Source of the DNA: Streptomyces mangrovisoli
GTDB taxonomy: Bacteria > Actinomycetota > Actinomycetes > Streptomycetales > Streptomycetaceae
Reading direction: 5' to 3'
NCBI RefSeq assembly: GCF_000974985.2
Contig: NZ_LAVA02000049.1
Coordinates: 22,993 to 86,992, forward strand
DNA length: 64,000 bases
Shown: piece after piece, positions 8,338 through 16,510 of the stretch
Layout: each line of letters opens with the position of its first letter
Numbering within the stretch: position 1 is the stretch's first letter
Position numbers and translations under genes: made by a program
The notes under the pieces: generated by a model
What the model was told of the DNA's origin: nothing
What the model saw: the letters and a program-made list of their open reading frames with translations, nothing else
Databases searched by the model: none

Positions 8338-8376
8338 ACGGGCCATTGAGGACAGAATCTGTCCTCAATGGCCCGT
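8338..8376. promoter_or_regulatory. Perfect 18-bp inverted repeat upstream of DinB gene
   Basis: Two 18-bp arms (ACGGGCCATTGAGGACAG and its complement) flank a 3-nt AAT. The repeat lies 61 bp before the DinB-like start and 62 bp after the ALDH stop. There is no T tract. The core GACAG-AAT-CTGTC with the TTGAGG/CCTCAA extension looks more like an operator for a dimeric regulator than a terminator, though it could serve as both. Confidence 0.6.
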
Positions 8377-8436
8377 AGCTTCGTCGGTACCGGACGGGGA
8401 CGAGCCCCGGCCGGGAACCGACGAAAGGCGGCTGCC

Positions 8437-8985
8437 ATGGTCATGCACGTACCTGCCGAGGCCCCGGGCGACGAGCGCGGTGCCCTTCTGTCCTTCATCG
8501 CCGAGCAGCGCGGCGGCATCCGGCGGGCGGTGCTCGGCCTCACGGACGAGCAGGCCTCGTCCCGGCCCACCGCCGGTGAGCTGTCCCTGGCCGGCCTGGT
8601 CAAGCATGTCGCCGAGGTCGAGCAGAGCTGGCTGGCCCGGGCCCGCCAGGAGCCGCCCGCGGTCCAGCGCGACCAGTCCAACTGGCACGAGACCTTCCAG
8701 CTGATCGGTGACGAGACCCTCCAGTCGCAGCTCGCCCACTGGGAGAAGATCGCCGCCGAGACGGAGGCGTTCATCCGCTCCGTCCCCAGTCTCGACGACA
8801 CCTTCCCGCTGCCCGATCAGCCCTGGTTCCCGCCGGAGGGCCGGGTCTCGATGCGCTGGCTCTGTCTGCACCTGATCCGCGAGACGGCCCGGCACGCCGG
8901 CCACGCCGACATCATCCGCGAGTCGATCGACGGCAAGACCGCCTTCGAACTCGTGGCGCTGGAGCAGGGCACCTCCTGGGGGTGA
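8437..8985 (+). CDS. DinB-superfamily protein (DUF664-like)
   Basis: This 182-residue four-helix protein resembles the DinB/YfiT-like family: an early LSLAGLVKHVAEVEQSWL segment and late His residues (LCLHLIRETARHAGHADIIRE) that typically bind a metal. Many members are thiol transferases or of unknown function; a mycothiol-dependent role is possible but not shown. I chose ATG 8437 (MVMHVP) because GAAAGGCGG lies just upstream; the earlier in-frame ATG 8368 falls inside the palindrome. The gene is convergent with gad. Confidence 0.85.
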   Translation: MVMHVPAEAPGDERGALLSFIAEQRGGIRRAVLGLTDEQASSRPTAGELSLAGLVKHVAEVEQSWLARARQEPPAVQRDQSNWHETFQLIGDETLQSQLAHWEKIAAETEAFIRSVPSLDDTFPLPDQPWFPPEGRVSMRWLCLHLIRETARHAGHADIIRESIDGKTAFELVALEQGTSWG

Positions 8986-8993
8986 GGCCGGGC

Positions 8994-10406
8994 TCAGTGG
9001 TGGAAGCTGGTCGCCACCGCCGCGTCCTGGCTCAGCGGATGGGCCTGCTTGCGCAGCTCCGGCAGGAGGCGGGTCAGATCGTCGACGAACATGTCGGCCA
9101 GGTCGGACGAGAAGCCGTTGCGGCACACCACCCGGACCACCGAGAGGTCCTCGCGGTTGGCCGGGAAGGTGTACGCCGGTACCAGCCAGCCGTTCTCCCG
9201 CAGCCGCCGGGAGACGTCGAAGACGTCGTACCGCGTGACGTCCGGGCCCGTGGTGAAGGCGAACACCGGCAGTTCGTCGCCACGGGTCAGCAGCCGGAAG
9301 TCGCCCAGGGCCTCGATCCGGTCGGCGAGGCTCATGGCCACGTCCCGGGTGGACTGCTGGACCGCCCGGTAGCCCTCACGGCCCAGCCGGAGGAAGGTGT
9401 AGTACTGCGCGACGACCTGCGCGCCCGGCCGGGAGAAGTTGAGGGCGAAGGTCGGCATGTCGCCGCCCAGGTAGTTGACGCGGAAGACGAGCTCCTCCGG
9501 CAGGGACTCCTTGTCCCGCCACAGCGCCCAGCCGACACCCGGGTACACCAGGCCGTACTTGTGGCCCGAGGTGTTGATGGAGGCGACCCGCGGCAGCCGG
9601 AAGTCCCACACCAGGTCCTCGTCGACGAACGGGGCGACCATCGCGCCGGAGGCGCCGTCCACGTGCACCGGGATGTCCAGGCCGGTCCGCTCCTGAAGGG
9701 CGTCCAGCGCGGCGCACAGATCCGCGATCGGCTCGTAGGACCCGTCGAAGGTGGAGCCCAGGATGCCGACCACGCCGATGGTGTTCTCGTCGCACATCGC
9801 GGCCGCGGCCCGCGGGTCCAGGTGGTAGCGGTCGCCCTCCATGGGGACCTGGCGGGCCTCCACCTCCCAGAAGTTGCAGAACTTGTCCCAGCAGACCTGG
9901 ACGTTGACCCCCATCACCAGGTTCGGCCGGACCGTACGGCCGGGGTAGCGGTCCGCGTTGCGCTGCGCCCAGCGCCGCTTCAGCGCCATCCCGGCGAGCA
10001 TGCACGCCTCGCTGGAGCCCGTCGTCGAACATCCCACGGCCGCCGACGGGTCCGGCGCGTTCCACAGGTCGGCGAGCATCGCCACGCAGCGGCGCTCCAG
10101 TTCCGCCGTGCGCGGGTACTCGTCCTTGTCGATCATGTTCTTGTCGCGGCACTCCGCCATCAGCACCCCGGCCTCGGGCTCCATCCACGTGGTGACGAAC
10201 GTGGCGAGGTTCAGCCGGGAGTTGCCGTCGAGCATCAGCTCGTCGTGCACGATCTGTGCCGCCGTCATCGGGGGCAGGGGCGAGTCCGGCAACCGGTGCT
10301 TGGGCGGCGCCTCGATCATGCCGGCCACCGGGTTGGCCTCCCCGATGAAGGGATTCACGGCCATCGGGCGTTCGTCGGGCTTCTTGTCGCCCTTGTGCAG
10401 CGGCAT
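8994..10406 (-). CDS. gad: Glutamate decarboxylase
   Basis: This 470-residue PLP enzyme should convert L-glutamate to GABA and CO2, consuming a proton. Visible features are the GCSTTGSSEACMLAGMALK phosphate-binding region, PVHVDGASGAMVAPF with the cofactor-contacting Asp, and NTSGHKYGLVYPG with the Schiff-base Lys283. Length and motifs match bacterial GadB. ATG 10406 has GGGGAG 6 nt upstream. No antiporter gene is adjacent; the next gene on the same strand is a CLC-type chloride channel, which could relate to acid or anion homeostasis (inference). Confidence 0.95.
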   Translation of the reverse strand: MPLHKGDKKPDERPMAVNPFIGEANPVAGMIEAPPKHRLPDSPLPPMTAAQIVHDELMLDGNSRLNLATFVTTWMEPEAGVLMAECRDKNMIDKDEYPRTAELERRCVAMLADLWNAPDPSAAVGCSTTGSSEACMLAGMALKRRWAQRNADRYPGRTVRPNLVMGVNVQVCWDKFCNFWEVEARQVPMEGDRYHLDPRAAAAMCDENTIGVVGILGSTFDGSYEPIADLCAALDALQERTGLDIPVHVDGASGAMVAPFVDEDLVWDFRLPRVASINTSGHKYGLVYPGVGWALWRDKESLPEELVFRVNYLGGDMPTFALNFSRPGAQVVAQYYTFLRLGREGYRAVQQSTRDVAMSLADRIEALGDFRLLTRGDELPVFAFTTGPDVTRYDVFDVSRRLRENGWLVPAYTFPANREDLSVVRVVCRNGFSSDLADMFVDDLTRLLPELRKQAHPLSQDAAVATSFHH

Positions 10407-10469
10407 GGAAACTCCCCTGGGTGGGTGTGCTGTGGATGGATCGCGCGGTCGGGTCCTGCTGCCTCGGTC

Positions 10470-10580
10470 TTGTCTTGCTCTCGCCTGCTCTCGCCTGTAC
10501 TTGTTCTGCTCTTGTTCTGTTCTCTTCGGCTCTCGCCTGTTCTCTTCGGCTCTCGTTGGCTCTCGTCCGTTCCCGTCCTG
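10470..10580. repeat. Degenerate pyrimidine-rich short repeats
   Basis: In the 311-bp gap between the CLC channel and gad, this stretch is built from variants of CTCTCGCCTG, CTTGTTCTG and CTCTTCGGCTCTCG, almost all C/T/G on the plus strand. I see no gene here. It lies upstream of gad (minus strand), so the sense strand of a gad leader would be purine-rich. Confidence 0.6.
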
Positions 10581-10717
10581 GGCCCGTTACCTCCTCATCG
10601 GATCGGCACGGCCGAGCGGTTCACGGATCGCCGCTTTTTCTTCCCCGCCGTCGAACCCAGGCGAGGCCGTCGTCGCACCGCCGTCCGGGCCGGTCGTCGT
10701 ACCGCCGTCCCCGCGGG

Positions 10718-12004
10718 TCATCGCACCGCCGTCCCGTCCGGCCGCAGCTGCATCTGCGGCCGCCCGGTCACCAGCAGCCAGGCCGGCAGGGAGGCGATGC
10801 ACAGCAGGGCCAGGATGCTGGTCGACGACACCAGCACCGCGGCCGTGAAGAGGCTGATCCAGCCCTGCCGGGTGATCGCCAGCAGCACGCCCAGGACACC
10901 CGCGCTCACCGCGACGGCGGGCGGGACGTCGGGGACCAGGGCGTGGGCGCACAGGCCGAGGGCGGTCCCCACGAACACCGAGGGGAAGATCCGGCCGCCC
11001 CGGAAGCCGCTCGACGCGGCGATCAGCAGCGCCGCCAGCTTGACCACCGCCATCGTGGCGAACTGCCCGGCCGACCAGCCGTCGGGGTCGTGGGCCAGCA
11101 CCCCGACCTCGTGCAGCCCCTTGAACAGGGTCAGATGCCCGCCCACCGCCGCCAGCCCCCCGAGCACGACGCCGCCGAGCGGGAGCATCAGCAGGGGATG
11201 GCGCAGCCGCTGGAAGGCCCGGTGTACATAGGGGAAGGCGTACACCGCGCACAGGCCGAGCAGCGCGCCCGCCGCCGCGATGACGACGGCCGCGAGCAGG
11301 TTGCGGCCGTCGGGCTGGTCGACGGGCGGCAGGTGCAGGTCGAAGCTGGGATGGGCCACCAGCGTGGTGGTCGTGGCGCCGACCGCGGCGGCGGCCAGCG
11401 GCGCGAAGAGGTTGTCCCACAGCAGCCCCCTGGTCTTCCGCCCGGCCAGCGCCTCGGAGATGACCAGGGCCGCCGCCACCGGGGTGCCGAACAGCGCACC
11501 GATCGTGGCCGCCTCCGCCAGCGCCGCCCACAGGTTGTCGGGTACCCGGGGGATGAACCGGCCGCCCAGCCAGATCGCGACCCCGACGTTCACGGCGATG
11601 ATCGGGTTCTCCGGTCCGAGGCTCGGCCCGCCGGCCAGCATCAGGCAGGTCGCCAGCACCAGCCCCGGCAGCACCGTGGGCGGCAGCGCGGGCGCGTCCA
11701 GCCCGAGGGTGGCGGGGTCGGGGCCCGCATGGCCCGGCACCTTCCACACCACGAGCCCGACCGCGACGCCGGTCGCCGTGAGCATGATGAGCATCCACAG
11801 GTCCGAGTAGGCGCCGATCCCGAGTGCCTGCGGCAGGACGTTCCACAGCACGTGCTGGAGTTCCTCGGCCGCCTTGCTCACGCCCACGAACAGCAGGCTC
11901 GCGACCACGCCCACCACGACCGAGGGCAGGATCAGCGGCAGCAGGATCCGGGCGGGCGTCGCCGGGGAGGTCGTCGGCGCCTGCGGCGCGGTGTCCTGAG
12001 CCAC
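10718..12004 (-). CDS. CLC-family chloride channel/antiporter
   Basis: This protein of about 428 residues has roughly ten hydrophobic segments and CLC signatures: GGPSLGPENPI (the GxExGP-like ion filter region, here with Pro-Glu-Asn), later GFRGGRIFPSVFVG, and a helix beginning TRQGWISLF. It conducts or exchanges chloride. No C-terminal CBS domains are present. The start is uncertain: I take GTG 12004 (MAQDTAPQ) because the longer in-frame extension is Arg-rich and overlaps the divergent tipA promoter. It is divergent from tipA. Confidence 0.85.
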   Translation of the reverse strand: MAQDTAPQAPTTSPATPARILLPLILPSVVVGVVASLLFVGVSKAAEELQHVLWNVLPQALGIGAYSDLWMLIMLTATGVAVGLVVWKVPGHAGPDPATLGLDAPALPPTVLPGLVLATCLMLAGGPSLGPENPIIAVNVGVAIWLGGRFIPRVPDNLWAALAEAATIGALFGTPVAAALVISEALAGRKTRGLLWDNLFAPLAAAAVGATTTTLVAHPSFDLHLPPVDQPDGRNLLAAVVIAAAGALLGLCAVYAFPYVHRAFQRLRHPLLMLPLGGVVLGGLAAVGGHLTLFKGLHEVGVLAHDPDGWSAGQFATMAVVKLAALLIAASSGFRGGRIFPSVFVGTALGLCAHALVPDVPPAVAVSAGVLGVLLAITRQGWISLFTAAVLVSSTSILALLCIASLPAWLLVTGRPQMQLRPDGTAVR

Positions 12005-12064
12005 GGGCTCACGATAAGCGGGCAAAAGGTACGGAACATCCCGGGAGGGGCCGGACGAACCGGC

Positions 12065-12117
12065 TTGCACCTCACGCAGCGGGAGGCGGCAGCGTGGACG
12101 CATACCGAGAAAGGAGG
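12065..12117 (+). promoter_or_regulatory. tipA-type promoter and ribosome site
   Basis: TTGCAC (12065-12070) and CAGCGT (12090-12095) are separated by 19 bp, the long spacer typical of MerR-activated promoters. The spacer contains CCTCACG-CAG-CGGGAGG, an imperfect palindrome with one mismatched pair. As I remember it, the thiostrepton-inducible ptipA has the same -35, -10 and spacing. AGGAGG (12112-12117) lies 5 nt before the GTG start. Confidence 0.8.
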
Positions 12118-12122
12118 CGGAA

Positions 12123-12884
12123 GTGAGCTACTCCGTGGGTCAGGTCGCCGGGTTCGCCGGGATCACGGTGCGTGCGCTGCACCACTACGACGCCATCGGC
12201 CTGCTGGTCCCGAGCGAGCGCAGCCACGCGGGCCACCGGCGCTACGCCGAGGCCGATCTCGACCGGCTCCAGCAGATCCTCTTCTACAGAGAGCTCGGCT
12301 TCCCCCTCGAAGAGGTCGCCGTCCTGCTCGACGACCCGGACGCGGACCCGCGCGCGCATCTGCGCCGCCGGCACGAACTGCTGTCCGCCCGGATCGAACA
12401 GCTCAGGAAGATGGCGGCGGCCGTGGAGCACGCCATGGAGGCACGCAGGATGGGCATCAACCTCACGCCCGAGGAACGGTTCGAGGTCTTCGGGGACAAG
12501 GACCCGGGACAGTACGACGAGGAGGCCGAGCAGCGCTGGGGCGGCACGCGGGAGTACGCCGAGTCGCAGCGCAGGGTCGCCCGCTACACGAAAGAGGACT
12601 GGCGGCGCATCCAGGCCGAGGTCACGGACTGGACGGAGCGCTACGGCGCCCTCATGGCGGCGGACGAGCCGCCCGCGGGCGAGGCGGCCATGGACCTGGC
12701 GGAGGAGCACCGGCGGCACATCAGCACGTACTACTACGAGTGCTCGTACGAGATGCACCGCCGCCTCGGCGACACGTACGTCGCCGACGAGCGCTTCAAG
12801 GCGTTCTACGACTCCACGCGCGCGGGTCTGGCCGAGCACCTCAAGGAGGCGATCGCCGCCAACGCGACCCGGCACGGCGGGTGA
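12123..12884 (+). CDS. tipA: TipA-like MerR regulator
   Basis: This 253-residue protein is the same length as TipAL of S. lividans. A MerR DNA-binding domain (about 1-70) is followed by a coiled coil and the TipAS ligand-binding domain (from residue 110). TipA activates its own promoter on binding thiopeptide antibiotics. Met110 is conserved and has its own ribosome site, so a separate TipAS product is expected. Of the two Cys residues I remember in TipAS, Cys207 is kept (YYECSYEMH) but position 214 is Arg (codon 12762-12764). That position is reported as the covalent thiostrepton attachment site, so ligand capture here may be non-covalent. Confidence 0.93.
   Translation: MSYSVGQVAGFAGITVRALHHYDAIGLLVPSERSHAGHRRYAEADLDRLQQILFYRELGFPLEEVAVLLDDPDADPRAHLRRRHELLSARIEQLRKMAAAVEHAMEARRMGINLTPEERFEVFGDKDPGQYDEEAEQRWGGTREYAESQRRVARYTKEDWRRIQAEVTDWTERYGALMAADEPPAGEAAMDLAEEHRRHISTYYYECSYEMHRRLGDTYVADERFKAFYDSTRAGLAEHLKEAIAANATRHGG
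12437..12452 (+). promoter_or_regulatory. Internal ribosome site and start for TipAS
   Basis: GGAGG at 12437-12441 is followed by 8 nt and ATG 12450, which is codon 110 of tipA (MGINLTPEE). This is the position known as the start of the independently translated TipAS ligand-binding protein in S. lividans. The signal strength argues that both products are made here. Confidence 0.7.
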
Positions 12885-12953
12885 GCGGCGCGGGCGCACA
12901 CGAGGCGATCGGTGCGCCCGCGTGCCGGACGCCGTGGTCCGCGCGGTGCGCGC

Positions 12954-13319
12954 TCACTCCTCCGCGAGGACGACCGCGGTGCCGTAGGCGCACACCTCGG
13001 TGCCGACGTCCGCGGCCTCCGACACGTCGAAGCGGAACGCGAGCACCGCGTTCGCCCCACGCGCGCGTGCCTGCTCCACGAGACGTTCCATGGCCTGGTT
13101 GCGGGTCTGCACCAGGGTCTTGGTGAGGCCCTTGAGCTCACCGCCGATCATCGACTTCAGGCCCGCCCCGATCTGGCTGCCGAGATGCCGGGAACGCACG
13201 GTCAGCCCGAAGACCTCGCCGATCACGCTCTGCACGCGGCGGCCGGGCACGTCGTTGGTGGTGACGACCAGGACGTCCGGGTGGGGGCCCTGGCCGCCGC
13301 CGTAATCATCGATGCTCAT
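12954..13319 (-). CDS. YbjQ/UPF0145 family protein
   Basis: This 121-residue protein has the YbjQ family pattern: VLVVTTNDVPGRRV at the N-terminus, GLKSMIGGELKGLTKTLVQTRNQAMERL in the middle and GANAVLAFRFDV near the end. The fold is a pentamer-forming alpha/beta barrel-like domain; function is poorly defined (heavy-metal binding has been suggested). It is convergent with tipA and divergent from the DedA gene. Confidence 0.88.
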   Translation of the reverse strand: MSIDDYGGGQGPHPDVLVVTTNDVPGRRVQSVIGEVFGLTVRSRHLGSQIGAGLKSMIGGELKGLTKTLVQTRNQAMERLVEQARARGANAVLAFRFDVSEAADVGTEVCAYGTAVVLAEE

Positions 13320-13457
13320 GGCTCACAGCTTTGTCCCAGCGAAGGCACAGTGCATCCTGGGAGCAGCCCTGGAACCTGCTCCTGTGGCGCCGCGTTGTAG
13401 CTTTGGGCGGTCCTTCCGCCGCACCGATCGCCCTCACCCCTCAGGAGCCCGGAACTC

Positions 13458-14636
13458 GTGACTACCACCCTCGCCCTAGGCCCCGAGTGGATTACGCCGG
13501 ACTATCTGATCTCGACCTTCGGCCTGATCGGCATCCTGGTGATCGTCTTCGCCGAGTCGGGCCTGTTCGCCTTCCTTCCGGGTGACTCGCTGCTGTTCAC
13601 GGCGGGCCTGCTGGTGGCCGACGGCAAGTGGATCCATCAGCCCCTGTGGCTGGTGTGCACCCTGATCGTGGCCGCGGCCGTCCTCGGTGACCAGGTCGGC
13701 TTCCTGATCGGCAAGTTCTTCGGGCCGAAACTCTTCAACCGCCCGAACTCCAAGCTGTTCAAGAAGGAGAACCTCGACAAGGCGCACGAGTTCGTCGAGA
13801 ACTACGGCCCCAAGGCGATCGTCCTGGCCCGCTTCGTGCCGATCGTGCGCACCTTCGCGCCGATCATCGCGGGCGCCGGCCGCATGAAGTACCGCACGTT
13901 CCTGACGTACAACGTGGTCGGGGGCGCCCTGTGGGGCACCATCGTGACCGTCGCGGGCTACTTCCTCGGCCAGATCACCGTCATCAAGAACAACGTCGAG
14001 GCCATCCTGGTCCTGATCGTCGTCATCTCGCTCGTCCCGGTGATCATCGAGTACATGAAGGCCCGCAAGGAGGGCCGCGAGGCCTCCCAGGAGAGCGACG
14101 GCCAGGACGCCGAGGCCCACGGGCACGGGCAGGACCCGTTCCCGCCGCACCAGCCGCTCATGGACGACGCCACCACGCGCCTGCGCCCCGTCCCGGCGGC
14201 GGACCAGCCGTACGGCCACCAGGGCCACCGGAGCCACCAGGGCCACCAAGGTCACCAGGGATACGACGAGCAGCCGTACGACCAGCAGGGTCACCGGCAG
14301 CAGGGTCACCACCAGCAGGGGCACCAGCAGGGCTACGACCACCGGAACCACGCGCACCAGGGATACGGCCAGGACGGATACGCCCAGGACGGTTACGCCC
14401 AGCAGAACCAGCAGGCGTACGGCCGTCAGGACCCCGACCCGCAGGACTACGCCCGGCAGCTCGACCAGGCCTACGCCCAGCAGCCCCAGCCCCAGCAGCA
14501 CCAGCCGTACGCCCAGCAGCAGCCGTACCAGCAGCAGCCGCATCCGCAGCACCAGCAGCAGCCGCAGCAACCGTACGGCGCCCGCCAGGGACACCCGCAG
14601 CAGAACGGCCAGTACCCCTACGACGAGGGCTACTGA
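13458..14636 (+). CDS. DedA-family membrane protein with Q/H/Y-rich tail
   Basis: This protein has 392 residues. Residues 1-200 are a complete DedA (VTT/SNARE-associated) domain with about five hydrophobic segments, FLPGDSLLF and the signature RFVPIVRTFAPIIAGAGRM. DedA proteins are lipid transporters/scramblases or support membrane-potential homeostasis. Residues about 205-392 form an unusual cytosolic tail dominated by Gln, His, Gly, Tyr and Pro, with repeated QGH, QGY and YAQ units. Usual family length is near 200, so the tail doubles the protein. GTG 13458 has GGAG about 10 nt upstream. Confidence 0.9.
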   Translation: MTTTLALGPEWITPDYLISTFGLIGILVIVFAESGLFAFLPGDSLLFTAGLLVADGKWIHQPLWLVCTLIVAAAVLGDQVGFLIGKFFGPKLFNRPNSKLFKKENLDKAHEFVENYGPKAIVLARFVPIVRTFAPIIAGAGRMKYRTFLTYNVVGGALWGTIVTVAGYFLGQITVIKNNVEAILVLIVVISLVPVIIEYMKARKEGREASQESDGQDAEAHGHGQDPFPPHQPLMDDATTRLRPVPAADQPYGHQGHRSHQGHQGHQGYDEQPYDQQGHRQQGHHQQGHQQGYDHRNHAHQGYGQDGYAQDGYAQQNQQAYGRQDPDPQDYARQLDQAYAQQPQPQQHQPYAQQQPYQQQPHPQHQQQPQQPYGARQGHPQQNGQYPYDEGY

Positions 14637-14646
14637 GCCGTCCCGC

Positions 14647-14679
14647 GCGCCCGCCCGCGACAGCGGGCCGGGCGGGCGC
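14647..14679. terminator. Bidirectional terminator between DedA and ThrE-like genes
   Basis: Perfect 11-bp arms, GCGCCCGCCCG and its complement, flank an 11-nt loop in the 43-bp gap between two convergent stop codons. The right arm abuts the stop of the exporter gene. Confidence 0.75.
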
Positions 14680-16323
14680 TCAGAAGCCCCTGGTCCGCTT
14701 GGCGGCCCGCCGCCCCGCCGCGCGCCCGGCTCCCGGGACGCGCAGGAACAGCCGCGAGATCTCCGAGCCGAGGTTCACGCCGATGGCGATCGCCATGGCC
14801 AGCGCCGCGGCCTTGGACAGCGACACCAGCCCCTTGTCGATGTCGTTCTGGGCGATCGCCAGCAGCCCGAAGTAGGTCGCGGAGCCAGGCAGCAGCGGTC
14901 CGATCGCGGCCGTCGTGTACGGCAGCGCCGACGCGAACCGGTAGCGCGAGAGCAGCTGTCCGAACAGGCCCACCAGGCCGGCCGCCACGGCGGTGGAGGC
15001 GACCGGTGAGAAGTTGCCGGCGTAGTGCATGGCGCCGTACACCGACCACGCGACACCGCCGTTGAGGGTCACCGCCACCACGGTGGATCGTTCCTGCTGG
15101 AGCAGGACGGCGAAGGTCAGCGACAGCAGCATCGACGCGCCGATCTGCCACAGCGGCCGCTCGCTGCTGCCCAGCGCCACGTCGGGGTTGAGCTGGGCGC
15201 CCACATACACGCCGAAGTACAGCACCACGAGCACGCCGACGACGATGCCGACGAACAGGTACATGACCTCCAGCAGGCGCGCGGACGCGGTGATGTAGAA
15301 ACCGGTGAGGCCGTCCTGCACACCCGCGACCAGCGCCCGCCCCGGCAGCAGCGCGAACAGCCCACCGGTGATCACCGCGGACGCCTTCACGTCCACGTCG
15401 GCGAGGGTGAGCGCGATCCCTATCACCGCGGGCGGCATCGCGGCCACCGTGAACTGGTAGAACTCCGGCAGCCCGCGCCCCGCGCACAGCCAGGCCAGCC
15501 GGTCGCCGAGCATCGCGCCGAGCGCGGCGGCGACGAACACCACCGGGTCGCCGCCGACGAGCACGGAGGCGGCGCCGGCGAGCAGCCCGGCGGCCGCGGT
15601 GAGCACCCAGGTGGGGTACGGGTGCCGGTTGCGCCGGATCTCCACCAGGCGCCGGTAGGCCTCCTCCAGGGAGACGTGGGTCTCCGGGTCGCTCAGATCG
15701 GCGACGAGGGCGTAGACGGCCGCCAGGCGCGTGTAGTCGGTGCCCCGGCGGCGGACCGTGCGGGACGCGGAGACCGGGTCGTCGACCAGCGAGGGCTGGT
15801 GGGAGATCGCCAGCAGCGTGAAGGTGACGTTCGGCTCGCAGCGGTCCAGGCCGTAGGAGCGGCACACCGACAGCATCGCCGCCTCGACGTCCTCGGCGCC
15901 CTCGCCGCCCGCCAGCAGCAACTCTCCGATGCGCAGCGTCAGGTCGAGCACGCGCGGGACGGCCGGACCGCCCTCCTCGGCCTTCTGCACCGGTTCGGGC
16001 GCGGGCCGGTCGGTCACCGGCATGCGCAGCATGGTGCGCATCCGGTCCTGCCAGGGCGCGTCCTTGGTCAGGCTGACCAGGGGCATCCCGGTCGCCGGGG
16101 TGAAGGCGGGCGGGGCCTGTCCGCTGTTGTAGGTGCTCGGCAGGCTGAACGCCGACCCCTCGGGCTCACCGGCCGCCGCCGGGGCCTCCAGGCCCCGCGG
16201 GAGGGCGAACTCCGACGTCGTCTCGGACTCGCTCGGCCCCTTGGGGACGTCCAGCCCCTCGGGGAGGGCGAACTCCGACGTCGCCTCGTCCGACTGCGGC
16301 TTGCGGTCCTCCGCCTCCGTCAC
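14680..16323 (-). CDS. ThrE-type threonine/serine exporter
   Basis: This protein of about 547 residues fuses the two ThrE domains: a soluble-to-membrane ThrE domain (about 110-350, with LRIGELLLAGGEGAEDVEAAM and FQ-like membrane helices) and a C-terminal ThrE_2 domain (about 385-520). About ten membrane segments are visible. It should export threonine, serine or related peptides. The cytosolic N-terminus holds a repeated SEFALP motif. I chose GTG 16323 because GGGAG lies 10 nt upstream; longer starts reach 16437. Confidence 0.88.
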   Translation of the reverse strand: MTEAEDRKPQSDEATSEFALPEGLDVPKGPSESETTSEFALPRGLEAPAAAGEPEGSAFSLPSTYNSGQAPPAFTPATGMPLVSLTKDAPWQDRMRTMLRMPVTDRPAPEPVQKAEEGGPAVPRVLDLTLRIGELLLAGGEGAEDVEAAMLSVCRSYGLDRCEPNVTFTLLAISHQPSLVDDPVSASRTVRRRGTDYTRLAAVYALVADLSDPETHVSLEEAYRRLVEIRRNRHPYPTWVLTAAAGLLAGAASVLVGGDPVVFVAAALGAMLGDRLAWLCAGRGLPEFYQFTVAAMPPAVIGIALTLADVDVKASAVITGGLFALLPGRALVAGVQDGLTGFYITASARLLEVMYLFVGIVVGVLVVLYFGVYVGAQLNPDVALGSSERPLWQIGASMLLSLTFAVLLQQERSTVVAVTLNGGVAWSVYGAMHYAGNFSPVASTAVAAGLVGLFGQLLSRYRFASALPYTTAAIGPLLPGSATYFGLLAIAQNDIDKGLVSLSKAAALAMAIAIGVNLGSEISRLFLRVPGAGRAAGRRAAKRTRGF

Positions 16324-16421
16324 TGCGAAAACGCTCCCTGGAACGACACCTTCCGTGAGCATCAGTATGCGCATCCGTACCCCGGGCCGGGCGAACGGGC
16401 CACCCGTAGCGCGCGCGGACG

Positions 16422-16461
16422 CGAGAACGGGCCGCACGCGTGCGCGTGCGGCCCGTTCTCG
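16422..16461 (-). terminator. Terminator downstream of ppa
   Basis: A perfect 40-bp palindrome: 19-nt arms around a central TG, folding as a long GC stem with a small loop. It lies 49 bp after the ppa stop codon on the minus strand and before the exporter gene. Confidence 0.85.
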
Positions 16462-16510
16462 GGAGTTCCGGGGCGAGGGACCTCGCGGGGGAGGCGTGCC
16501 CCTGGAGGGC

